Assembly: GCA_030560485.1 (NCBI GenBank)
Contig: JAKTTS010000045.1
Span: 1 to 52,244 of the forward strand
Direction of reading: 5' to 3'
Source of the DNA: Ascoidea tarda (nom. inval.)
Lineage: Eukaryota; Ascomycota; Saccharomycetes; Ascoideales; Ascoideaceae
DNA length: 52,244 nt
The first letter of the stretch is position 1, and every line of letters begins with the position of its first letter. Both the position numbers and the translations under genes were made by a program. The notes under the pieces are model-generated. The model was not told where the DNA came from. It made no database searches and worked only from the letters and a program-made list of their open reading frames with translations. This document shows positions 38,911-48,373 of the stretch, piece by piece.

Positions 38911-40471
38911 ATGAGAGAGGTTATAAATATTAATGGTACGTAATTACAATCATAATCATAATAACAATCACAATTGTTATCCTATTTTTTTCTCTTTTTT
39001 CTCTTTTCTTTTTTTTAATTAATTGAATCTACCAAATCTTCTCTCTCAAATTGAATCCCAACATATAACTAACCGCTGATATAAATCTACTCTACTCGTT
39101 GTTGTTTTTTTTTTTCCCTTTTTTTTCCTTTTTTTCTTTCCTTTTCTTTTATAAACAGTCGGTCAAGCAGGTTGTCAAATTGGTAACTCATGTTGGGAAC
39201 TATATTCTCTAGAACATGGCATCAAACCTGATGGTTACTTAATCGATGGTTTATCAAGACCAAAAGGTGGTGAAGAAGGCTTTTCAACTTTTTTCCACCA
39301 AACTTCCGGTGGTAAATACATCCCAAGATCTCTATCTATCGACTTGGAACCTAACGTAATTGACGAAATTAGAACTGGTACTTTCAAAAACTTCTTCCAC
39401 CCTGACCAATTAATCAACGGTAAAGAAGATGCTGCAAACAATTACGCAAGAGGCCACTACACTGTCGGCAGAGAAATCTTAGATACTGTCTTGGATAAAC
39501 TAAGAAAAATGGCTGATCAGTGCGATGGTTTGCAAGGTTTCATCTTCAACCACTCGTTAGGTGGTGGTACTGGTTCTGGTCTAGGTTCGCTTTTGTTAGA
39601 ACATTTATCAATGGACTACTCCAAAAAGGCTAAATTGGAATTTGCTGTTTATCCTGCTCCTCAAAACTCAACCTCAATTGTCGAGCCCTACAACACTGTT
39701 TTAACCACTCACACAACTTTAGAACACTCTGACGTTACCTTCATGGTTGATAACGAAGCTATTTACGACATCTCAAGACGTAATTTGGATATTGCTAGAC
39801 CAAACTTCAACACCTTGAACCAATTAATAGCCCAAGTCATCTCCTCCGTTACCGCTTCCTTGAGATTTGATGGCTCATTAAACGTCGATTTAAACGAATT
39901 TCAAACAAATTTAGTTCCTTACCCAAGAATTCATTTCCCTTTAGTTTCCTATGCTCCAATTATCTCAAAATCAAAATCCTTACATGAATCAAACTCCGTC
40001 AATGAAATCACAAACGCTTGTATCGAGCCTGGAAACCAAATGGTCAAATGCGACCCAAGATTAGGCAAATACATGGCCACTTGTCTCTTATATAGAGGTG
40101 ATGTTGTTACAAGAGATGTTCAACAGGCTGTTGCAAATATCAAACAAAAAAAAACAGTACAAATGGTTTCCTGGTGTCCAACTGGTTTCAAAATCGGTAT
40201 TTGCTATGAACCTCCAACTCAATTGCCCTCAAGTGATTTATCAGACGTTCAAAGAGCCGTCTGTATGTTAAGTAATACAACTGCCATCGCTGACGCTTGG
40301 AAGAGAATCGATCAAAAATTCGATTTAATGTACAACAAAAGAGCTTTCGTTCACTGGTATGTCGGTGAAGGTATGGAAGAAGGTGAATTTAATGAGGCTA
40401 GAGAAGATTTAGCTGCTCTTGAAAGAGATTATCTCGAAGTTGCTTCCGACTCACTAGATGATGAATATTAA
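38911..40471 (+). CDS. TUB1: Alpha-tubulin, two exons (38911-38935 and 39159-40471)
   Basis: Predicted 445-residue alpha-tubulin, the GTP-binding subunit of microtubules. Exon 1 encodes MREVININ plus the first base of a Val codon. Exon 2 continues [15 protein letters not shown], so the junction reads [11 protein letters not shown] as in all alpha-tubulins. The GTP-binding loop [12 protein letters not shown] (about residues 142-153), the MREV(I) amino-terminal start and an acidic C-terminus ending in the aromatic residue Tyr (DDEY) are present. Length is close to the 447 residues of S. cerevisiae Tub1. The intron position after 25 coding bases is the same as in S. cerevisiae TUB1, from memory. 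Leucines use TTA, TTG, CTA, CTT and CTC but never CTG. It is divergent from the Ras GAP gene and convergent with MSC7. A single copy is seen here; a second alpha-tubulin elsewhere is possible. Confidence 0.96.
38936..39158 (+). other. TUB1 intron (223 bases)
   Basis: The donor is GTACGT rather than the common yeast GTATGT. The branch site AACTAAC (39067-39073) differs from TACTAAC only at the first base. A long T/C tract follows (39100-39150), and the acceptor is AACAG ending at 39158. Splicing restores the alpha-tubulin frame exactly, so the intron is well supported. Confidence 0.93.
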
Positions 40472-40546
40472 TAAGTTTCTATAATTAAGTTTTTAATGAT
40501 TTATTTTTATCATATTTCCATTTACCATTTTTTTGTTTATTCACTT

Positions 40547-40630
40547 TATCTTATCTTATCTTATCTAATTTTATCTAATTTTATCTAATTTTGTCTAATT
40601 TTATTCAATTTTATTCAATTTTATCTTATC
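40547..40630. repeat. TTATCTAATT 10-base tandem repeat in the TUB1 3' flank
   Basis: Eight or so diverging copies of TTATC(T)AATT / TTATTCAATT begin about 75 bases after the TUB1 stop. Likely within the 3' untranslated region or terminator. Confidence 0.8.
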
Positions 40631-41752
40631 ACTTTTTTATTTTTTTCTTAAATCTTCAAAAATAATAGCTATTTGCATAATAATAGTGCCAATTGTTAGA
40701 TAACAATTCATATTTTAATAATCTATTGGTTTATCTATCAACCTCATTACTCTCAAAACAATTTATAACATCATTCAATTTTCATCACATACAAAATAAA
40801 ATTGCTCAAAAAATAAAATTGTCTACAAAGTAAAATCACTTTTTTTTTTTTGCTTAACCAAATACATTTGGGATATAAGAGCACCATTCCAAAATTTCAT
40901 TACTTTAAAGTTTATTTCCCCTAAATCAACAATTTCTGTTTCTATTAATTAACCAAACAATTAAGATTTTCTTTTTTAAAATACCAAAAAAAAAAATATC
41001 CAACGCTTATTTATTGACTGATAATTTATCAAATTCAATTTTCAGTAAAAAGTAGTATTCATTGGGGTTCATCATCTTTTGTAAATTTGGTGGTCTCAAG
41101 TTGATTAGATAATAAAAATTACGCTAATTAAGTTATTGAGAAAATATTGGCAAACTTCTGTTTAATTTAAATTATTTTTTTTAAGGCATTCAAAACTTCC
41201 CAAAATTCAAGCTAAATAATGATTTTCAAGTGTTCAGTAAAATAGTGTTTATTTTTTGTTTGTTTTAATTATTTAAACTACGTTAATAAATTTAAATTGC
41301 CGTAAATTCAGTTGATTGAAATTAATCAAATTTTCTGAAATTTTGATTTCAGAAAAACTGACTAAATGACAATTTTTTATTTTTTTTGAATATACCAAAT
41401 CAAAGTAAAAGACTTGCAAACTTATTGTTTGCACTTTTAATTTAATTTGGACAAACTAAAAAATTTCACCAACTTGAAAAGTTTGAATCGGAAACTGAAA
41501 TTGATTTTTTCTGCCAAAGATAATTAAATAAAGCAGTTCTAAAATTAACATTTCACAGCAAAAATCATTTTAAAAATCGCTATAAAGAAATAGCACAATT
41601 ATACATTGAAATTGTGAAAGTAATGAGATATTTAGATAATAGTCTTGCAATAAACCAATGCTCAAATAATCAAAATCCAAGTCTTTTGGTTGGCGAAAGA
41701 AGTTACTATTCTTCTTCGTTCTCTCAACATCATAAAACCACTGAGATCAATC

Positions 41753-41878
41753 GCAGCCCCAAACCCCAAGCACTTATCCAACAATGCCTGATCCAATTGA
41801 AGCAAGGATCAAGAAACAGCTTTATTTTGTGCTGTTTCTATTGAAAATAAGAGCGATGATTTCCAGTTTTGGGGCTGC
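41753..41878. ncRNA. Candidate structured RNA with nested three-way junction
   Basis: Outer stem P1 is GCAGCCCCAAA (41753-41763) with TTTGGGGCTGC (41868-41878), 11 perfect pairs. Inside it P1b pairs GCACTTAT (41770-41777) with ATAAGAGC (41847-41854), one A-A mismatch. Inside that lie P2, TGATCC/GGATCA (41789-41794/41806-41811), and directly abutting P3, AGAAACAGC/GCTGTTTCT (41812-41820/41831-41839). All stems are mutually compatible. On the minus strand a TATATAT (41902-41908) lies 27 bases before P1 and a TTTT (plus-strand AAAA at 41734-41737) lies 16 bases after it, as for a small RNA gene of about 145 bases. I cannot match it to a known RNA. Strand and expression are inferred. Confidence 0.4.
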
Positions 41879-42104
41879 TGTAGGCATATGCATGCTGTAG
41901 CTATATATGCACACACCACAGAGACGCACCTACCAAATATCTCGGTGCAAGAAATTTTTCTGTCAATGTTCAAAAGTATCGAAAAGACAAAAACTGGTGT
42001 TTGAGGCATTGATGAATATTAATAAAGAGGCAATGTGTATATAGTTATAGGCTATGAGAAAAAAGAAAGCCGAATGCTCACGGCGAAATCATGAGTAATT
42101 GACA

Positions 42105-43943
42105 TCAGCTGGCGTTTTTAGCTAGTGTAACAACTGATTTTGCTCTAGACCATAAGCTTGTTGAATATCCACTTACACTCAAGGAACTAACAAAATTCCA
42201 CGCTTTTTTCTCGTCATTAATAGGATAGTCTATAGGCTTGGGAATTTGGGTCTTTATAAATGGAAACTTATCGTAGCAAACTGATTTTTCAATACACAAC
42301 CCTCTTAAACCTTCTTCACCGTTGAATTTACCGTAGCCAGAACCCTTACAACCACCAAAGGGCAATTGACAAAGATAAAATGTAGCAAAATCATTAATTG
42401 CGACATTTCCAGATTTGATCGAATCAACAACAAAGTTCAAATTTTTCCAGTTTTCTCCAAATACTGAAGCACCTAATCCATATTCATTCGAGTTTGCAAT
42501 CTCAATTGCATCATTAGTATCATCAGCTTTTAAAATTGTTAAGATTGGAGCAAAATTTTCTTCAGTTGCAATATCCATTTCTTTTTTTACGTCTACAATC
42601 AAAGTTGGTAAAAAATAATGCCCTTGAGGATAATTTGGGTGATTATATTTATGACCACCATATAATATTTTAGCACCTTTTTCAACAGATTTTTTTAGTC
42701 TTAGCTCTAAATCTTCAAATCTTTGATTAGTGATTATAGCACCCATATCAATTTCCTCTAGTTGATCAATATCTGAACCCAATCTCAATAATTTGACCTT
42801 TTCCAATAAAATATTACAAAGATAATTATAATTTTTATCACCAACTACTATAACCCTTTCAATTCCAATACAATTTTGACCAGCAGATTGAAACGAACCC
42901 CTCATTATAATTGAAGCAATTTGATCAAGATTCTTAGCATCTTCTAATACTATAAATGGATCCTTTCCACCTAGTTCTAAAACAACTGGTGTTAAAGAAA
43001 CCGAAGCAGCCTTGACTACATGATGAGCAACAGGTCTTGAGCCAATAAAGGTTATATGAGATAAAGAAGGATGAGAAGTGAAATAATCGGCCACATTTGG
43101 CCAGGTGTAAATCAATTGAACTAAATTTTGATTTTGATTACAAGCAATTAAACAATTTTTAACAATCTTTATGAAAATGTTGCTTGACCAAATAACTGAT
43201 TCTGAACATTTAATTATAATCGCATTTCCAGTGAAAATCGAAGCAATGATTGGCCCCATAAGGTTGTGGAATGGATAATTCCATGAAATTAATGCAGCGC
43301 AAAGACCATTTAATGGATAATATCTTATTTGAGCCTTTTTATAAAACATTAGCAAGTTTGAAGGACCAGGTCTATTTGAATTGTTTAGAATTTTTTCACC
43401 GTGTTTTAAAATCCAATTAATCTTTTCTAAAGTAACAAAAATTTCACCCATTGAAGCATCAACCATTGTCTTACCAGAATCTCTACAAGCAACTCTAGCA
43501 ATACTGTGCTGGTTTTTCAAAATATATTCACTTAATGATCTTAATACTTGTTTTCTGTGTTTGAAGGTCGAGTTTGACCATTCTTTCTTAGCATCTAGAG
43601 CCTCGTTTATCGACTGGTCAATTTGAGTTTTATTGAAGGACGTAAAAGAGCCTAAATATTGGCCAGTTGCTGGACAATATGATTGAATTATCTCTGGATT
43701 ATTAGGATCAATTAACGAGGGAATCGGTAATCTTTTGCCTTTCCAATGAGGTTTAGCTTCTTCAGGGATTTGAACATCAAAACTAACTATAGGTAACTCC
43801 TTATTGTTGAAAAAAATGAACTTGATTAAAAAAGAAGAGAGTATAGTCAATGCTAATGTGAAAAATGATATCGAAATGTAGTTTGATACATAAGGTGAAT
43901 TTAGTGACAAAAATTCATCAATATACAGCTGAACAAAAGCCAT
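42105..43943 (-). CDS. MSC7: Membrane-anchored aldehyde dehydrogenase, Msc7-like
   Basis: Predicted 612-residue member of the NAD(P)-dependent aldehyde dehydrogenase superfamily. A hydrophobic segment at about residues 23-45 (SISFFTLALTILSSFLIKFIFF) should anchor it in a membrane, as in S. cerevisiae Msc7 (644 residues). The catalytic residues are present: Glu323 in VVLELGGKDPF and Cys358 in SAGQNCIGIERVIV, 35 apart as usual. Msc7-specific stretches such as CPATGQYLGSF, RVACRDSGKTM-DASMGEI-VTLEKI, ITFIGSRPVAHH, GNVAINDFATFY-CQLPFGG and the C-terminal TQIPKPLDYPI-like block match the yeast protein closely. Msc7 is linked to meiotic recombination by a yeast screen and to ER detoxification by homology, but its natural substrate is not known. 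The start is the first Met. It is divergent from ILS1. Confidence 0.93.
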   Translation of the reverse strand: MAFVQLYIDEFLSLNSPYVSNYISISFFTLALTILSSFLIKFIFFNNKELPIVSFDVQIPEEAKPHWKGKRLPIPSLIDPNNPEIIQSYCPATGQYLGSFTSFNKTQIDQSINEALDAKKEWSNSTFKHRKQVLRSLSEYILKNQHSIARVACRDSGKTMVDASMGEIFVTLEKINWILKHGEKILNNSNRPGPSNLLMFYKKAQIRYYPLNGLCAALISWNYPFHNLMGPIIASIFTGNAIIIKCSESVIWSSNIFIKIVKNCLIACNQNQNLVQLIYTWPNVADYFTSHPSLSHITFIGSRPVAHHVVKAASVSLTPVVLELGGKDPFIVLEDAKNLDQIASIIMRGSFQSAGQNCIGIERVIVVGDKNYNYLCNILLEKVKLLRLGSDIDQLEEIDMGAIITNQRFEDLELRLKKSVEKGAKILYGGHKYNHPNYPQGHYFLPTLIVDVKKEMDIATEENFAPILTILKADDTNDAIEIANSNEYGLGASVFGENWKNLNFVVDSIKSGNVAINDFATFYLCQLPFGGCKGSGYGKFNGEEGLRGLCIEKSVCYDKFPFIKTQIPKPIDYPINDEKKAWNFVSSLSVSGYSTSLWSRAKSVVTLAKNAS

Positions 43944-44624
43944 TTCTCAAGCATCAAATGACAATAGTCGCCAAAAAAACCTAGTAGCAGATATATCTTA
44001 GGAATCTTTAATACCCAATGATCAATGGTCAATAACACAATAAATCATCAAGACCCCATAAATTTGTTCGTTAAATATATCGGACCCAACAGAGAAACGG
44101 ATTACCCTACACGAGTATGCGAGCAAGCAATCAGAGTTACCCTACCAGAAATATAAGCACAACACAGCTTCTGCCTGTATATACATGCTGCTCTGTGTAT
44201 GCAATATCATGTCGCTATACTACATATTTGATACCTGAATTATCTCATGCTTGTTAACTGTGCGTGCATGTAGTCTATTGCATACGCTATTCCGGTTGCT
44301 ATGATGGCACATGCTGCTCTGACCAATCAACACACTCTGCTGAAACGCTCATTTTGCAAAGTTTAACTGCCGGGTTGCACCAGCCACATATAGCTCACGT
44401 GCCGTTTGTCACGCACTTCTGTTCAAAACGCAAGGCCCTTTTTTCTTATCAGTCGCGTTATTTGAAATTCAAAATTTTTCAGGTCTGTGACTAATTTTTG
44501 CCATTTCAAAGCTACCACTATAAAAATCATCTCTTGCTATAGTTTGTCAATTGGCCTTCTTTATCAGTCCTTTTTGCTTGATATAACACCAATCCATTGT
44601 CAATTAACATATTAGGTTTCAGAA
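43944..44624. other. Divergent promoter region of MSC7 and ILS1
   Basis: A 681-base region without genes. It contains two copies of CATGCTGC (44184-44191 and 44310-44317), alternating ATGCAT/GCATAC words, a CCAAT box (about 44321) and CACGTG at 44396-44401. No tRNA gene was recognised. Confidence 0.6.
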
Positions 44625-47600
44625 ATGGCAACTTCTTTTTCTTTTCCTCAAGAGGAGGAGAAAATCTTAAAATTTTGGAATGAAATTGATGCTTTTCAAA
44701 CCTCAAATAAACTACGTGAAAATCAATCTGTTTTCACCTTTTATGATGGTCCACCTTTTGCAACTGGTTTGCCTCATTATGGTCATATTCTAGCTTCAAC
44801 TGTCAAGGATATAGTGCCAAGATTTGCTAATATGAATGGTAGTTTTGTCGAAAGAAGATTTGGTTGGGATACTCATGGTGTTCCTGTTGAACATGAAATT
44901 GACAAGAAATTGGGAATTAAAGATAAAACCGATGTCATGAAATTAGGAATCAAGAACTATAACAGCGAATGTAGAAAAATCGTTATGAGATATGCAAAAG
45001 AATGGAAAATAACAATCTCAAGACTAGGCAGATGGATTGATTTCGAAAATGATTATAAAACTTTATATCCAACTTTTATGGAGTCAATTTGGTGGCTTTT
45101 TAAACAATTATATGAAAACGATAAAGTTTACAGAGGATATAGAGTTATGCCTTACTCAACTGGTTTAACAACTCCATTATCAACTTTTGAAGCTCAGCAA
45201 AACTATAAAGAGGTTTTAGATCCTGCCATAACTATTTCTTTCCCATTGCTTAAAGATCCAAAAGTTTCTCTTCTTGCCTGGACAACAACTCCTTGGACTC
45301 TACCTTCCAATTTGGCTGTCTGTATCAACCCAGAATTTGAATATGTCAAGATTTATGATGAAAAGAGAGATCAGTATTTCATCTTATTAGAATCTTTAAT
45401 TACCACCTTATACAAGAAACCAAAGAAGGAGAAATTCAAAGTTGTGGAAAAAATCAAGGGCAAAGATTTAGTCGGTTTGAAGTACAAGCCTTTATTTGAT
45501 TACTTTTATGACGAATTCAAAGATTATGGTTTCAAAGTCATCTCAGCAGACTATGTTTCTAACGAAAGTGGTACTGGTTTGGTTCATCAAGCTCCTGCTC
45601 ATGGTGAAGATGATTTCCTTGCTTGTACTGCTCATGGAATCATCAATGAATTTAGATCCCCTCCTTGTCCATTAGATGACTTGGGTTGTTTTACCGATGA
45701 AGTTACAGATTTTAAAGGTTTATACATTAAAGATGCTAATAAACTAATCATTAAACATTTGCTCAACCAAAATAGAATTCTTGTTAATAATCAAGTTACA
45801 CATAAGTATGCCTTTTGTTGGAGATCAGACACTCCTTTAATTAATAGAACCATTCCTGCTTGGTTCATTAAAGTTAAAGAAATTGTTCCTGAGATGTTAT
45901 CAAATGTTGAAAAAACTAACTGGGTTCCTGAAACAGTCAAAAATAGATTCACTCAATGGATTAAAAATGCAAGGGATTGGAATTTTTCAAGATCAAGATA
46001 TTGGGGTACTCCAATTCCTCTATGGGTTAGTGAGGATTTTGAAGAGGTTGTTTGTGTTGGCTCAATTGAAGAATTAGAAAGATTAAGTGGTGTTTCTAAT
46101 ATTACTGATATTCACAGAGACAATATTGATCACATTACTATCCCATCTAAGCAAGGAAAGGGTGAGTTGCACCGTATTGAAGAAGTCTTTGATTGTTGGT
46201 TTGAATCTGGTGCTATGCCTTATGCTTCTCAACACTATCCTTTTGAAAATAAACAAGATTTTTCGAAAAAATTCCCGGCTAATTTCATCTCAGAAGGTTT
46301 AGATCAAACAAGAGGTTGGTTCTATACTTTGACTGTCCTAGCTACTCACTTGTTCAAAACAGCTCCTTATAAAAACGTTATTGTAAGTGGTATAGTTTTA
46401 GCTGCAGACGGTAAAAAAATGTCAAAAAGACTTAAAAACTATCCTGATCCAACTCTTATATTAGATAAATATGGTGCAGATGCTTTGAGATTGTATTTAA
46501 TCAATTCGCCAGTTTTAAAAGCTGAAACTTTAAGATTTGAGGAAGATGGTGTTAAGGAAGTTGTTTCAAAAGTTTTATTACCTTGGTTGAACTCGTTCAA
46601 ATTCTTAAATGGGTCAGTTTCTTTGTTGAAGAAAAACGGCTTGAATTTCAAATATGATCTAACTGTTACTAGTGACAATGTCATGGACAAATGGATTATT
46701 TCAAAATTACAAACTTTGTTAAAATTTATTCATCAAGAAATGAATTCCTATAGATTGTATACTGTTGTCCCAAGTTTATTAGAATTGATTGATGACTTGA
46801 CCAATTGGTATATCAGATTTAATAGAAGAAGACTAAAAGGTGAAAATGGCTTTGAAGAATCAATAAATTCATTAAACACCTTGTCTGAAGCTTTATTAAC
46901 TTTGGTCAGAAGTATGGCTCCTTTCACTCCATTTTTGTCAGATAACCTTTACCAACAAATGAAATACTTGTTTACCGATGAATACTTAAGATCAATAACA
47001 AAAGATTCAAGATCTGTTCATTTCCTTGATTACCCAAAAGTTAATGCTAGATTGTCCAATTTAAAAATTGAGAGGGCAGTTGGTCGTATGCAAAAAGTTA
47101 TTGAATTAGGTAGAAGCATCAGAGATAAAAAAACTATTTCATTGAAGACACCTTTAAAGTCATTAGTTATTTTGGCAGATGAAGAATACTTGAAAGATGT
47201 TGAATCTTTGGAACAATATATTATTGAAGAATTGAATATTCATAATGTCATTATTACAACAGATGAAAGTAAGTATGGGGTTGAATATACTGCAGTTGCA
47301 GACTGGCCAGTATTAGGAAAGAAATTGAAAAAAGAAGTTAAGAAAGTCAAAGATGCATTACCAAATTTAACATCAGAAGAAGTTAAAAAATACCAAGAAA
47401 CCGGAAAAATCGTTGTAAATGGTATTAAATTAGTTGAAGGAGACTTGAAAGTAGTCAGAGGATTGCCAGAGTCTAAAACAAATGATGGACAGGAAGTCAG
47501 GGCTGAAAAGGAAGTTTTAATTATTTTAGATACCAAGTTATATCCAGAACTATTAACAGAAAGTGTTGCAAGACAATTAGTCAACAGAATTCAAAAATTA

Positions 47601-47819
47601 AGAAAGAAATATGGATTTCAAGCGACAGATGATGTACTTGTTGAATATGAAATTAAAAGCGAGGATAGTGTTGGGTTAGAAGAAGCTGTATCCAAACATC
47701 TCTCGTTGTTTGGTAAATGTTGCACAGATATTAAATTGCAAGCTATAACAGATAGCACTGTCAGTGAAGAGCAAGAAATTAATGATACTACATTTAAGCT
47801 TTCTTTAGTGAAGTTATAA
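44625..47819 (+). CDS. ILS1: Cytosolic isoleucyl-tRNA synthetase
   Basis: Predicted 1064-residue class I aminoacyl-tRNA synthetase that charges tRNA-Ile in the cytosol; S. cerevisiae Ils1 has 1072 residues. The ATP-binding HIGH-type motif is HYGH at residues 51-54 in PPFATGLPHYGHILAST. The KMSKS-type motif is KMSKR at 598-602 in DGKKMSKRLKNYPDP. Between them lies the editing (CP1) domain with LLAWTTTPWTLPSNLAV and the AHGEDDF region. The signature SEGLDQTRGWFYTL is present, and the anticodon-binding domain with NWYIRFNRRRLKG follows from about 700. There is no mitochondrial presequence; the protein starts directly with the eukaryotic cytosolic MATSFSFPQEEEKILKFW. No CTG codon is in frame. It is convergent with the CSC1-like gene. 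Confidence 0.96.
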   Translation: MATSFSFPQEEEKILKFWNEIDAFQTSNKLRENQSVFTFYDGPPFATGLPHYGHILASTVKDIVPRFANMNGSFVERRFGWDTHGVPVEHEIDKKLGIKDKTDVMKLGIKNYNSECRKIVMRYAKEWKITISRLGRWIDFENDYKTLYPTFMESIWWLFKQLYENDKVYRGYRVMPYSTGLTTPLSTFEAQQNYKEVLDPAITISFPLLKDPKVSLLAWTTTPWTLPSNLAVCINPEFEYVKIYDEKRDQYFILLESLITTLYKKPKKEKFKVVEKIKGKDLVGLKYKPLFDYFYDEFKDYGFKVISADYVSNESGTGLVHQAPAHGEDDFLACTAHGIINEFRSPPCPLDDLGCFTDEVTDFKGLYIKDANKLIIKHLLNQNRILVNNQVTHKYAFCWRSDTPLINRTIPAWFIKVKEIVPEMLSNVEKTNWVPETVKNRFTQWIKNARDWNFSRSRYWGTPIPLWVSEDFEEVVCVGSIEELERLSGVSNITDIHRDNIDHITIPSKQGKGELHRIEEVFDCWFESGAMPYASQHYPFENKQDFSKKFPANFISEGLDQTRGWFYTLTVLATHLFKTAPYKNVIVSGIVLAADGKKMSKRLKNYPDPTLILDKYGADALRLYLINSPVLKAETLRFEEDGVKEVVSKVLLPWLNSFKFLNGSVSLLKKNGLNFKYDLTVTSDNVMDKWIISKLQTLLKFIHQEMNSYRLYTVVPSLLELIDDLTNWYIRFNRRRLKGENGFEESINSLNTLSEALLTLVRSMAPFTPFLSDNLYQQMKYLFTDEYLRSITKDSRSVHFLDYPKVNARLSNLKIERAVGRMQKVIELGRSIRDKKTISLKTPLKSLVILADEEYLKDVESLEQYIIEELNIHNVIITTDESKYGVEYTAVADWPVLGKKLKKEVKKVKDALPNLTSEEVKKYQETGKIVVNGIKLVEGDLKVVRGLPESKTNDGQEVRAEKEVLIILDTKLYPELLTESVARQLVNRIQKLRKKYGFQATDDVLVEYEIKSEDSVGLEEAVSKHLSLFGKCCTDIKLQAITDSTVSEEQEINDTTFKLSLVKL

Positions 47820-48373
47820 TTTGATTAGATTATACAATATAGGATATATATTTTTTAATTTTATATCGATTAATAGATAAGTTATATTTTGATTCATATT
47901 TTTGTAGTTTGTTCAAAATAGATTTGGTCTTTTTAGAAATGTAAATCGAAAGAAGAAAATTGCACGAACTCAATTGTCCAGCATTTTAAATATAAAGAGG
48001 TTGTTATGAGATAACAAAAAAGCCAATAATACAAAATAACAATAAGAGTTTCAAAATTACCTAAAAATTAATACTTAGTGTTGATCAATAAACAATTTAA
48101 AAGCAAATCAACTTCGAAGAGTAGTTGAATATATATATTTCAAAATTTAAACTAAAAAACTGAAACAATCTAACACAAAAAATGTACTCAAAAAATTGTA
48201 ATTCAAGCGAAAAGTAGGTCCATAAAGCTAAAAAAAAATTATCTATCATTACAAGTCGAGAAAAAAAAAATAAAATTAAAGTAAAAATGAAAAAAAATGT
48301 GGTCGGAAATATTAATTCGATTTGATCACAGTAAAGGTCAGATCAATTGTAAGAAGTCTAAACTCCAGAACAA
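47820..48373. other. Convergent gap between ILS1 and the CSC1-like gene
   Basis: AT-rich 554-base region receiving both 3' ends. A GATATATATTTTTT element at about 47843-47856 suits ILS1 polyadenylation. Nothing else recognisable. Confidence 0.6.
47843..47856 (+). terminator. TATATAT polyadenylation efficiency element of ILS1
   Basis: A UAUAUA-type element 25-40 bases after the ILS1 stop, followed by a T run. Assigned by position and yeast consensus. Confidence 0.45.

Larger units (their letters stand above)
40472..42104. other. 1.6 kb convergent gap between TUB1 and MSC7
   Basis: Unusually long for a gap that needs to hold only two 3' ends. The first part is AT-rich with decamer repeats. 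The part 41640-41960 is richer in GC and contains the structured-RNA candidate described separately. A 76-codon plus-strand frame at 41614-41844 overlaps those hairpins and looks spurious. Confidence 0.6.

Noticed and set aside
41614-41844. 76-codon plus-strand frame in the TUB1-MSC7 gap
   Set aside because: It overlaps the stems of the structured-RNA candidate and has no recognisable features; the fold explains the sequence better.
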